Shown: one piece after another, positions 37,229-46,200 of the stretch | How positions within the stretch are numbered: the first letter of the stretch is position 1 | Layout of the letters: each line of letters begins with the position of its first letter | Origin: Blastocatellia bacterium | Lineage (GTDB): Bacteria > Acidobacteriota > Blastocatellia > HR10 > J050 | Direction of reading: 5' to 3' | NCBI GenBank assembly: GCA_025054955.1 | Contig: JANWZE010000100.1 | Span: 1-60,197 of the forward strand | Length of the DNA stretch: 60,197 bases | The notes under the pieces: generated by a model | Database searches by the model: none | What the model saw: only the letters and a program-made list of their open reading frames with translations | What the model was told of the DNA's origin: nothing | Made by a program: the position numbers and the translations under genes

Positions 37229-38386
37229 CTAGTATGGCGTTTGAATGCCGGCCAGCCGGGCCATGCGCTCCACCGCAATGAGCGCCTTCTTGGTGACTGA
37301 GGCATTCAGCAGCGTTGCGCCCAGCACTTCGGGCACGCTCACCGTCGGTTGATTGCAACCTGCGCACAACGGGATCTCATGCTGGCGACCTTCCAGATGT
37401 TTGCGCCGCATATCCACCATCACCGGGCTGTTCCAAATCTCTTCCAACGTTTGCTGATGGATATTGCCCAGAACCGATTCGTGCAGGAAATCGTGACAGC
37501 ACGAAACGGCCGTGCCATCGTAGTAGAATGCCATCTGCCGCCACAGCAAGAAACAGGGTTGACGGCGCCCGCTCTCCGCCTGAAGCACAATTTTTTTCTT
37601 CACACCAGTTCCATTGCCGTTGCCGGCGCTGCTTGCGCTCTGACCTGTCCCATTGCCCTGGCCGGTGCTGCTTGCGCTCTGACCTGTCCCATTGCCGTTG
37701 CCATTGGTCAGTTGAACCAGTTTCGGTTGATTGACGCTGCGGTCTTCGACATTTCCGGCAAAGTTGAAGAATCGCTTCAAGCGAACGGCATCAGCTCCTA
37801 GCTGTTTCCAGTGACGGTAAAACTGCTTGGCTTGATGCGCGTTCTCGTTCATCACGATCATTTGCATGACCGTGTACGGCCCTCGCCCTGCCGCGCGTTT
37901 CATTTGCAGAAATGTCTCTGCGTTTTCCACGACTTTGCGAAAGCTATCGGCGCCACGAATACGCCGGTAGGTCTCGCGGTCTTCGCCATCAATTGAAATG
38001 ATCAGGTCGGCCAATTTGGAGTTGATCAGTATCTCGGCCCGGCGCCGATCCAGGATGGTGCCATTGGTTGAAATGCCGGTTTGAATCCCCTTGGAGGCAG
38101 CATATTCGATGAATTCGCCAAACTGTGGATGCATCAACGGCTCACCTGCCAGGTGCAGATAGGTGAATTCTAGATACTGGCTGGCTTGGTCAATGATGCG
38201 TTGGAATGTTTCCATCTTCATGTTGCCCAGCCCACGCTCAGCATTGTCGTCGCGCGGGCACATAATGCACTTGAGATTGCAGCGACTGGTCAGTTCGATT
38301 GAAAACTCAATCGGCATCCCGTCACAGAGCGCCCGGCGACCCAAGTAATCTCTGGCGATTCGGATGCGATTTGTCAGCGAATTCAT
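37229..38386 (-). CDS. Radical SAM protein with SPASM domain and Asn/Gly/Ser insertion
   Basis: The 385-residue protein has the radical SAM cluster motif Cys-x3-Cys-x2-Cys (CNLKCIMC) near residue 36, the Gly-Glu segment HLAGEPLMHP and ISTNGT. A C-terminal SPASM-type auxiliary-cluster region follows, with Cys residues in QPCFLL, SCCHDF and CAGCNQP. Such enzymes modify peptides or act in glycan/lipid maturation. A low-complexity stretch of about 35 residues (NGNGNGTGQSASS units, 37608-37710) separates the core from the SPASM region and is internally repeated at DNA level. GGAGGAGG precedes the ATG. A partial inverted repeat separates it from the GT2 gene upstream. Confidence 0.88.
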   Translation of the reverse strand: MNSLTNRIRIARDYLGRRALCDGMPIEFSIELTSRCNLKCIMCPRDDNAERGLGNMKMETFQRIIDQASQYLEFTYLHLAGEPLMHPQFGEFIEYAASKGIQTGISTNGTILDRRRAEILINSKLADLIISIDGEDRETYRRIRGADSFRKVVENAETFLQMKRAAGRGPYTVMQMIVMNENAHQAKQFYRHWKQLGADAVRLKRFFNFAGNVEDRSVNQPKLVQLTNGNGNGTGQSASSTGQGNGTGQSASSAGNGNGTGVKKKIVLQAESGRRQPCFLLWRQMAFYYDGTAVSCCHDFLHESVLGNIHQQTLEEIWNSPVMVDMRRKHLEGRQHEIPLCAGCNQPTVSVPEVLGATLLNASVTKKALIAVERMARLAGIQTPY

Positions 38387-38414
38387 AATGCCTCCTCCAG
38401 GGCGAGCAATCGGC

Positions 38415-38467
38415 CATCAGCGGTCAGCCGACCAGCCACTCGCCGCGCCGGCAGCCGACCGCTGATG
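38415..38467. repeat. Inverted repeat between the GT2 and radical SAM genes
   Basis: CATCAGCGGTC (38415-38425) and GACCGCTGATG (38457-38467) form an 11-bp perfect stem with a 31-nt loop just after the GT2 stop codon. It may attenuate transcription or protect the mRNA end; there is no T-run. Confidence 0.6.
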
Positions 38468-38480
38468 AGCACCTTACTGC

Positions 38481-39263
38481 CTAATGAAACAAAGAGCATA
38501 GATAGAGCCAAATGATGCGCGAGGAAATTTTACTCTGCCCTCGATGCCGGGGATCAAATTCATACCCGATCTCCCTGACATCGGTCGAACGGGGCAATTG
38601 CTTGAGCAGATCGAATAAGACTTTGTATCCGCCCAACTCAAACGATTGCCTGTTCGTTTGAATGATCTGCTGAACAAGCGCCACCTGTCCGGCAAAAAAC
38701 CCTGACATGCAATCGGTGCAGCGCGCCGCGCCTGATAGCCTCAGCCGCAGCCGCCCCGACACTGTGGCCACTTTGGAAATCAACCACCGGTGCGGCGCAA
38801 CCTTAAATCGCCGGCGTGTCGCTACGACCAACGAGGCGCCCTCCTGGAGGGCCGCCATCAGCCGGCGCACAGCCTCTGGCGGATGTTGCAAATCACCATC
38901 CATGACCGCGAAATACTCGGTCGTCACCTGTTTGAGGGCGTCCAGGACACTGGCCGTCAACCCACGAACACATTCGCGCCGCCACAGCAACTGAACACGA
39001 GGATTGAAACGAGCCCGTGCCATGACTTCCTCACGGGTTCGATCGGTCGAATCATCATCGGCCACAATCACGTGCAGACCAGGATAATGATAGAGCAGGT
39101 AATCCAACAACTCTCCGATGTTCCCTTCCTCATTCAGCGTCGGAATGATGACCGTGAGCTGCTCATAATCGGTTACAACAACGCACGACTCGTCTACACC
39201 AACGGATTCTCGGCTGGGAATGACCGGACTCGCGACTTGTATGATTGATGCGTGACTGCTCAT
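38481..39263 (-). CDS. Family 2 glycosyltransferase, polyprenol-phosphate-sugar synthase-like
   Basis: The 260-residue protein carries the GT2 motifs VIIPTLNEEGNI, VADDDSTDRT and the DxD-type MDGDLQHPPEAVRRLM. It looks like a dolichol/polyprenol-phosphate mannose synthase (DPM1-like): it would move a sugar from NDP-sugar to polyprenyl phosphate on the cytoplasmic face. There is no membrane C-terminal extension, as in short DPM1 forms. The ATG at 39261-39263 follows AAGGAG. The downstream STT3-like gene would be a fitting acceptor-side enzyme. Confidence 0.88.
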   Translation of the reverse strand: MSSHASIIQVASPVIPSRESVGVDESCVVVTDYEQLTVIIPTLNEEGNIGELLDYLLYHYPGLHVIVADDDSTDRTREEVMARARFNPRVQLLWRRECVRGLTASVLDALKQVTTEYFAVMDGDLQHPPEAVRRLMAALQEGASLVVATRRRFKVAPHRWLISKVATVSGRLRLRLSGAARCTDCMSGFFAGQVALVQQIIQTNRQSFELGGYKVLFDLLKQLPRSTDVREIGYEFDPRHRGQSKISSRIIWLYLCSLFH

Positions 39264-39379
39264 AGCTTTTCTCCTTGCAATACAGCCCCGACGGACAACG
39301 TTGCTGGTTAATCCGAAACTCACGGCCATGCTGTCTCATCCAGTGACCAGAGTTTCGGATTACCGGCTGCAAGACACGA

Positions 39380-40825
39380 CTAGACCCCGTTATCGTTATC
39401 GTTGTCGTTATCGTTATCGTTATCGTTGTCGTTGTCGTTATCGTTATCGTTATCGTTATCGTTGTCGTTGTCGTTGCCGTTGCCGTTATCGTTATCGTTG
39501 CCGTTGCCGTTACCGTTATCGTTGTCGTTGTCGTTGTCGTTGCCGTTGCCGTTATCGTTATCGTTGTCGTTGCCGTTGCCGTTACCGTTTCCGTTGTCGT
39601 TGCCGTTACCGTTGCCGTTACCGTTGCCGTTGTCGTTGTCGTTGCCGTTGCCGTTACCGTTGCCGTTACCGTTACCGTTTCCGTTGCCATTACCGTTGCC
39701 ATTGCTGTTCTGTTCAGCTTCAGCAGCGGTTTCAACGGCCTGTTGTGTGGTGGCACGTGCAGAGTCGTCAGCGGTCAGAGCGGCATCAACACTTTGATCG
39801 AAACTGCCCTGCGCGTGCGCTGATTGAGCCATGCTCAGATGCGCTTCAGCTTGACTCAGTTGAGCCTGAAGTGCGCTGGTTTGGGCGCCGAAAGCGGCGG
39901 CCAACGCGATGGCCTGACGAGCTTGGGCAATGCTGGCTTGGGCTCCGGCAATTGCGGACGATGATTCGGGCGGACCGGCTTGTGTTTCCAAACGGCCCTT
40001 GTAACGGAGTTCACTTCGTCCTGAGCTATTCGTGGTGAAGGAAGTCACCCGGCCACCATTTAGTTCAAGCGTGAACGGCGGATTGACATCCAAATCGTCA
40101 ATGCTCAGCTCAAATTGCTGATCAAGTCCCCCGGCTGTCAGCTCTGTGACTGTAATTGTCGCTTGTCCTTTTGCATTGGGGTCCACTTGCGTTGGCTGCA
40201 AGGTGACTCGGGACGTCGTCTTAGATGGAGCGAAACGTCCTTGCAAAACCACCTTCCCTTCGGCGTTCAGAATCCGAATGGAGGTCATCGTGGCGAGGTT
40301 TGCTTGCGACACAAGATCGTAAGAGCCGCTCAGCCGAATGGCTCGACCATCAGCGCTCAGGAGTTCAACCGTATCAAACTGAGTGACAGCAGGCGCTGTG
40401 ATGGGCAACCGTTGTTGACCGGCTGTGGGTTGTTGACCACGCACATAGGTCACCTGAAGACCGCCCCGGCTGTTGGCTTGCAACTGATCCAAGCGCCGGC
40501 CATTGACAAACAGTTGTACCCGCTCATTGGCCATAAGCTTGTACACATCAAGGGAAAAAGTTTCTACCGTGCGCCCATTACGAACGACTGATTTGACAGT
40601 GGCACTCCCATAAGCCCGCAACACAGTATCCGTTGTGGTTAACTCGATGCGCCGGTAGGTAAGCTGTCGGTTAGAAGTTTGGGCTTCAACAACCGTCGTG
40701 GTGGTCCAGTGCCAGTTGGAATGCCCTCCGCTCAACGCCACCCCAACGGTGATAATGGCCATCAGTAGCGGAGTTGTCCATCGCCGCCAAAGATTTGGCA
40801 GGTTGGAAAGCTTGTATGTTGTCAT
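39380..40825 (-). CDS. Exported protein of unknown function with a long Asn-Asp/Asn-Gly tail
   Basis: The 481-residue protein has an N-terminal signal-like helix (about 16-32, TPLLMAIITVGVAL). Two similar beta-rich domains are seen; both contain an ELNG/FVNGRRL-type turn followed by SGRSELRYK or SRGGLQVTY. An Ala/Gln-rich helical segment (about 280-365) follows, and then a tail of about 110 residues made only of Asn alternating with Asp or Gly. The tail is encoded by a hexanucleotide array (39385-39712). GGAGG precedes the ATG at 40825. I do not recognise the family. The tail could bind Ca2+ or simply be a slippage product; the encoded acidity rises toward the C-terminus, where Asp replaces Gly. 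Confidence 0.8.
   Translation of the reverse strand: MTTYKLSNLPNLWRRWTTPLLMAIITVGVALSGGHSNWHWTTTTVVEAQTSNRQLTYRRIELTTTDTVLRAYGSATVKSVVRNGRTVETFSLDVYKLMANERVQLFVNGRRLDQLQANSRGGLQVTYVRGQQPTAGQQRLPITAPAVTQFDTVELLSADGRAIRLSGSYDLVSQANLATMTSIRILNAEGKVVLQGRFAPSKTTSRVTLQPTQVDPNAKGQATITVTELTAGGLDQQFELSIDDLDVNPPFTLELNGGRVTSFTTNSSGRSELRYKGRLETQAGPPESSSAIAGAQASIAQARQAIALAAAFGAQTSALQAQLSQAEAHLSMAQSAHAQGSFDQSVDAALTADDSARATTQQAVETAAEAEQNSNGNGNGNGNGNGNGNGNGNGNDNDNGNGNGNGNGNDNGNGNGNGNDNDNDNGNGNDNDNDNDNGNGNGNDNDNGNGNDNDNDNDNDNDNDNDNDNDNDNDNDNDNGV
39385..39712. repeat. Hexanucleotide microsatellite CGTTRY, about 55 units
   Basis: The plus strand reads CGTTAT, CGTTGT, CGTTGC and CGTTAC units end to end. Since the unit is six bases, copy-number change never shifts the reading frame of the overlapping minus-strand gene. 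The other frames give spurious Arg/Tyr/Cys and Leu/Ser/Pro polymers. Confidence 0.95.
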
Positions 40826-41277
40826 GTTGAGTTCCTCCAAAATTTTAATGTTGTCGCCCAAATTTCCTTCACGTCCTTATAGAGGCGGAGCGCACCCGAA
40901 AAGATACATCGTTCTCAACATTTTTTCGCCCATGAACCACCGTGGAATGCTTTTAGGTGTCGTGGATTGGCGGAATTGCTCATGCCCTCTGGGCACACCA
41001 CGAAATGACGAAAATGTTATTTTCATGGCAGCACGGGCGGGAACGGCTATGCCGCATTCAGTCGCCCCTATGCGATGGCACGCCACGAAAATAGGTCACA
41101 GGCAGGAACGCCTGTGCCACATTGCCTGAGCAGCCCAGGCGGGATGTTTGTGTCACATTCGCATAAGGAGTCGGGCCTCTGTTCACTGGCGTGCTGGTCT
41201 TCTTGCAAAGAACATAAACACAAATATACCAACGTCAACGGCAGAAATTCATGCTATACTTCACGCCGCTCACTGGC
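40826..41277. other. Divergent intergenic region between the Asn-tail and response-regulator genes
   Basis: About 450 bp without a supported gene. It includes degenerate short repeats of the GGAACG-CTGTGCC type (around 41045-41120) and presumably the two divergent promoters, which I could not assign. Confidence 0.45.
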
Positions 41278-41964
41278 ATGCGCGTATTGCTCGTCGAAGA
41301 CGAACGAAAAATGGCTGAGTCGCTGAAACGCGGCTTGCAAGAAGAAGGCTACGTCGTTGACATTGCGCGCGACGGCGAAGAAGGCTGGCATTACGGCACT
41401 CAATACAGGTATGACGTGATCATTCTCGATATCGTATTGCCGGTTCGCAGCGGCATTGAGCTGTGCCGAGAATTGCGCCGACAAAAAATCAAGACACCAA
41501 TTCTGATGCTGACAGCCCGCGATACGGTTGAAGCCAAGGTTGAGGCACTTGATAGCGGTGCTGATGATTACCTGACAAAACCGTTCGCTTTTGCCGAGTT
41601 GCTGGCGCGGCTGCGGGCGCTACAACGACGCGGCCAACTAGACCCATCACTACAACTGCACGCTGCCGATTTGGTGCTCGATCCGGTGACCCGACGGGTC
41701 AGCCGCGCCGGCCGTGACATCACGCTGACGCCAAAGGAATTCGCCTTGCTCGAATGCTTGCTGCGGCACAAGAACCGTATCCTGTCGCGAGCCATCCTCG
41801 CTGAAGCCGCTTGGGGCGAGAGCTTCGACGCCCTGACCAACGTGATTGATGTCTACATCAACTACCTGCGCAATAAAATTGATCGAGACTTTGAACCGAA
41901 ATTGATCCATACCATTCGAGGCGCCGGTTACATGCTCAAGGATGAACCGGTTCGCGATTCGTGA
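41278..41964 (+). CDS. OmpR/PhoB-family response regulator (orphan)
   Basis: The 228-residue protein has a receiver domain (MRVLLVEDE, phospho-acceptor Asp51 in VIILDIVLP, LTARDTVEAK, switch Lys in YLTKPF) and a C-terminal winged helix (PKEFALLECLLRHKNRILSR, TNVIDVYINYLRNKID, IHTIRGAGYML). It is a DNA-binding regulator. The start at 41278 matches the usual MRVLLVEDE beginning; an ATG at 41251 adds nine residues. Normally a histidine kinase gene follows at once; here a repeat array begins at the stop codon and the next gene is on the other strand, so the kinase is absent or elsewhere. Confidence 0.93.
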   Translation: MRVLLVEDERKMAESLKRGLQEEGYVVDIARDGEEGWHYGTQYRYDVIILDIVLPVRSGIELCRELRRQKIKTPILMLTARDTVEAKVEALDSGADDYLTKPFAFAELLARLRALQRRGQLDPSLQLHAADLVLDPVTRRVSRAGRDITLTPKEFALLECLLRHKNRILSRAILAEAAWGESFDALTNVIDVYINYLRNKIDRDFEPKLIHTIRGAGYMLKDEPVRDS

Positions 41965-42112
41965 GCCGTGAGCCGGGATTCGGGATTCGTGAGTAGTGAT
42001 CCGTGATCTGTGGTTCGTGAGCGGGGTTCGTGAGCCGGGATTCGTGAGTCGGGAGCTGGGATTCGGGGTTTGTGAGCCGAGGTTCGTGAGCCGTGAGCCG
42101 TGAGCCGTGACT
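41953..42112. repeat. Degenerate tandem array of GTGAGCCG / GGATTCG units
   Basis: About 160 bp of imperfect 8- to 15-bp repeats (TTCGTGAGCCGGG, GTGAGCCGTGAGCC) starts within the last codons of the response-regulator gene, whose TGA stop is part of a repeat unit. It fills the space between that gene and the convergent redoxin gene. The array may act as a bidirectional terminator or be a slippage product. Confidence 0.85.
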
Positions 42113-42175
42113 CAACGTGTGAGCCTCTATCCTCGTCGCGGGTCGAGGATCGTGATTCAGAAAACGAGCTCCACT

Positions 42176-42979
42176 TCACGGGATACGCGCCAGCTCTTGC
42201 AGAATTTGCTCCGGGCGCGGGCGTAACCGGACGTTCTCAGCAAGATTGCGCCAGCGGATGATACCCTCGCGGTCAATGATAAACGTGGCTGGACGCGCGA
42301 TGTCACGACCATTGTTGCCGCCCCGATGCCGTACGCCATAGGCATCAATGGTCTTCAATTCAGGATCAGACAGAAGAGGGAAGGTGAGCTTCAGGTCGGT
42401 TGCCAATTTCCTATTCTGTTCTACCGAATCCACACTGATGGCAATGAGCGCAGCATCAGCAGCGGCAAACTGATTGAGTGAGGCCTGCAAACCTTGCAGT
42501 TCTGACCGACAGAAGACTCACCAATAGCCTCGATAAAACGTCACGACCAATTTCTTCCCGCGAAAACTACTCAAACTTGCCGGCAGCCCGTTTTGATCGC
42601 TGAGGGCGAAATCCGGCGCGCGTGTCAATGTTTGGGCCGTCTCGGTCAAGGCAGGCAACTGAGCAGCAAGAAACAGACCGTAGCAAAACAAACCCGTCAG
42701 CGTCAGTGAAACAAGCAATCCAACGACGCTGAGCCTTTTGCCTCGATACAGCAGAGGTTGCTTGACGGCTCGCCAAAGCCCCAGAGCCGAGACGAGCACA
42801 CCGGCAATCATCAGCGGCAGGTTAATCCACGGAAAATCGCGCAGCGCCGGCACGCGCACTGTCGGTATGTATGTGAGCAAGCCAACCAGCGACAACAACA
42901 CACCGACCCAGATGGCATGATTGCGACGCGGCAATGCTTTGCCCGCTGCGAGCGACGGGACTTGATGTTCCAGAGACAC
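42176..42979 (-). CDS. Membrane-anchored redoxin (AhpC/TSA) selenoprotein candidate, in-frame TGA as Sec154
   Basis: Read through one TGA (42518-42520), this is a 267-residue protein. It has three transmembrane helices (about 22-44, 53-74, 84-110) and then a complete AhpC/TSA redoxin domain: APDFALSDQNGLPASLSSFR, VVTFYRGYW-[TGA]-VFC-RSEL, ISVDSVEQN, LTFPLLSDPELKTIDAYGV, RPATFIIDREGIIRWRN and a closing RPRPEQILQEL. The halves are in the same frame, and the TGA replaces the peroxidatic Cys of the WCxxC motif, giving UxxC (Sec154, Cys157). A hairpin suited to selenocysteine insertion follows. The start is GTG with GAGGAGG 7 nt upstream. The domain would face outside the cytoplasm and reduce peroxides or disulfides. 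Without Sec insertion only a useless 153-residue membrane stub would form. A point-mutated pseudogene is the alternative. Confidence 0.85.
42485..42499 (-). promoter_or_regulatory. Candidate bacterial SECIS hairpin
   Basis: In the mRNA, 18 nt after the UGA, CUGCAA-GGU-UUGCAG forms a perfect 6-bp stem with a GGU loop; the loop begins 25 nt after the UGA. Bacterial SECIS elements are described as short hairpins with a 3-14 nt loop containing G in its first two positions, about 16-37 nt downstream of UGA. All these conditions are met. The hairpin lies in coding sequence (residues ELQGLQ). Confidence 0.75.
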
Positions 42980-43240
42980 GCCGCTTCCTCCTCTTCATGG
43001 TTTGGCCCTCTATGATAGCCACTGCCCTGAGAAAGCGTCCAGGATGACGTTGATAGTGGTCATCAAAGGCAGTCAGGGACGCCTGGGACCGCGAAAAATT
43101 TTTTCTGGAGGTGAAGGATTTTTTGGAAAAATTCCGTCTTTTATAGGCAGAGGCGAGCCAGAAGCTACCGAGCGAACGACGCCGGATCAACGCCTCACAA
43201 CACATTCAACAATTCAACACCGGATGGAGGAGACATGGGT

Positions 43241-46200
43241 ATGAGAAGGCAAACCGAGCTGTGTTGGTTTTTTGTGATTGCAGTGATGACCGGCCCCGCG
43301 TGGTTGACGCGGATGTCGGTTCAAGCGGATGGTTTCCTTCAGACGAGTTTACAAGGACGTGTCCTGGATAGTCGGGGCGCGGCCGTCGTCGGCGCGATTG
43401 TGAGCGCCCAGCATCAACAATCAGGCTCCGTTCACACAGCCGTTAGCGAGCAGGACGGACGCTATGAGCTGACAGGCTTGCCACCGGGTGATTACTCGGT
43501 CAATGCCCAGTCCACCGGTTTCCGTCCATCTCAATCAATCTTGATCACGCTCGCTGTCGGCCCTCCTGTGCTTCACGATTTTTATTTGGAACCAGCTCCG
43601 ATCATCGAACAAATTGACGTGTCTGCGGGCCAGGATACTGTCGCTGGCATGACGATAGACAGCAGCGAGATTGAAGACACGCCGCTGAACGGGCGCAATC
43701 CGCTCGATCTCGTTTACCTGTCGAGCCAAGCACAAGCGCCGCCACTGGAGACCCTTGATCTGGGCGATCCGGCAACTCGCGATGATGTTGTTAACACCCC
43801 GCGCGACGCTGGATTGTTCGCGCTCAACGGCGGACGAGCCAACTCCAACAACGTCACCATTGATGGGCTGGACAATAACGACGACCGGCTGGCACGCGAG
43901 CGCACCCGACCGAGCTTGGAAGCAATTGAAGAAGTTCGCATCATCACCAATCGCTTCGCCGCCGAATATGGCCGCGCCGGTGGAGCACAGATCAACTTCC
44001 GCACACGAGCTGGCAGCAACAAGGTGCACGGCGCCGCCTTCTTCGGCTTTCAAGACGAGAGCCTCAACGCCAACAGTTTCTTTCGCAACGCGCGCCGACA
44101 AGGCCGACTACCGTTTCAACGACGTGAAATCGGCGGACGCCTCAGCGGTCCCCTAAAGCGCAACCGGCTGTTTTTCTTCGGCAGCTACGAGCGCCAGGAT
44201 GAACCCGATACCGATTCGATTGTGGCGTTGTTACCCGTCAATCCACAACTGAACCCACGTTATCCGCTGGAGCAAATTCCTACAGGCCGACCTTTCACCC
44301 GCGATGGCGTACAGGTGGGCCTGTATGAAGAAGACGTTCAGGCATCAGGCCAACGCAGCACGGTGCTGGCTCGCTTTGATATTCGGCTCTCGCCACATCA
44401 CCAATTCTATATTCGGACGGACCGTACGTGGAGTGATCGGCTGCGCTCACGTGAGCAGGGCGCAACATTGCGTTCGGCGTTGCTGAGTCACCGGCGCAAT
44501 TCAAGCGCCTATGCGTTTCAGCATTACTGGAAGTTTTCGGGCAATGCGCTCAATCATCTCCGGTTTCAATACGCCACGCTTGTGCCTCAATATGTGCAAA
44601 CAGACACGCGGCCTGGGGTGATTGTTGGCACGAGTCGCGGGTTGGACTTCGGCACATTTGGCGAATTTGCCAGCGGATTCCGCGCCGGTGCGGGTGGTTT
44701 TCCTGAAACGTTGACCGAGCGGCGCTTTCAACTGGCCGATACGCTGGCCTGGCCGCGAGGCGCCCATCAGTTCAAATTCGGCGCAGAGGCGCTCTATCTG
44801 CGCTCCGCCATCACGCCAGGGCATCTATTCGGCGGATTCTACAACTTCCCCAGCTTCGGCGAATTTGCCCAAGGCCAACCCTCGCGATTTCGGCAGCGCA
44901 TCGGCGATGCTCGGCAGATTGTATCGAACACGATCCTCGGCGCCTTTGCTCAAGATGAATGGCGATGGAGGCCGAATCTGACGATCAGCTACGGTCTGCG
45001 CTACGACCTTGAAACGTTGCTCTCTGACGACAACACCAACTTCAGTCCACGGCTGGCTTTTGCCTGGGCCCCCTTCGCCAAAGGTGACACCGTCATCAGA
45101 GGTGGGGCTGGCATCTTCTACAATCGCGTGCTGCTGCGCAGCTTTGAAGAATATGCCGTCAACTCGCGCTTGTACGAAATTGATTTGGGCGATGCTCCAG
45201 GAGCGACCGGCCCGATTGACGCTTTGAGGCGGATTGGTGGCTTCCCCAATATCTTTCCCAACGATCCACGCCATCCGCTGGTCGAAGGCTTGATTCGCCC
45301 GATTCTCAATACACGTCAATTGAGCGACGACCTGCGCTTGCCCCGGAGTGTGCAGTTCAGCCTGAGCATTGAGCATGAGTTGTCAAGAGAGTTTTCACTG
45401 AATCTCCACTATGCCTACAATCGCTCGCTGCGGCTTTGGCGGGAGCAGAACATCAATGCGCCCGTGCCACCGGCTGGCGGTTGGGTCGAATTTCTCTTGA
45501 ACCCGCCGGTTGGAGCGCCCGGAGTAGTCGTATTGCCGGATGGGCGCACGGCCTTTGATAATCGCGCACGGCAGATCACCAACGTCAATCTTGGATTTGT
45601 GCGATTCGATCTGTCTGATCAACGCTTTCGTGACCAAGGACGCGGCGCGACCGGCATTCGCACATTCGGTCTGAATGCCCTCCCAAGTAGCTCCGCAACA
45701 ACCAATCCGATCTTTGCCGCGCAGAATGCGGTTCGTTGGCGACGACCCAATCCGGAGCTGGGCGAAATCGGACGATTGGTGTCGGATGGCCGATCGCTCT
45801 ATCATGGCGTGACCATTAGCCTGTCCAAGCGGTTCGATCGTGGCATGTGGTTGGCCGGGTCCTACACGTGGTCGAAATTGATTGATGACGTGGTGCTCAA
45901 CACACACTCGCCGATGGACGAATTTAACCTGCGCTTGGAGCGCGCGCTGGGCACCACCGATGCGCGGCATCGAGTGGTGCTGCGTGGACGTTATACTTTG
46001 CCCGGCATTTTGGCAGGCTTGGAATTGTCGCCGTTGATCACGCTCATGTCAGGCCGACCCTTCAACATTACGACAAACGGACAGGATCGAAATCTGACCG
46101 ACACGTTCACCGACCGGCCGCATTACCTGGGCACCGAACCGATTCGCTACATCAGGCCAGGCGACACGGCAGCCTCAGAAGCTGCTACTGCGCTCTTTCG

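Noticed and set aside
39301-40038. Plus-strand open frames of Arg/Tyr/Cys and Leu/Ser/Pro polymers
   Set aside because: They are other-frame readings of the CGTTRY microsatellite inside the minus-strand gene.
42176-42979. Two separate genes, or a frameshifted pseudogene, at the redoxin locus
   Set aside because: Both halves are in the same frame and one TGA alone interrupts them at the catalytic Cys codon. No ribosome binding site precedes the second half, all motifs are intact and a hairpin of SECIS form follows.
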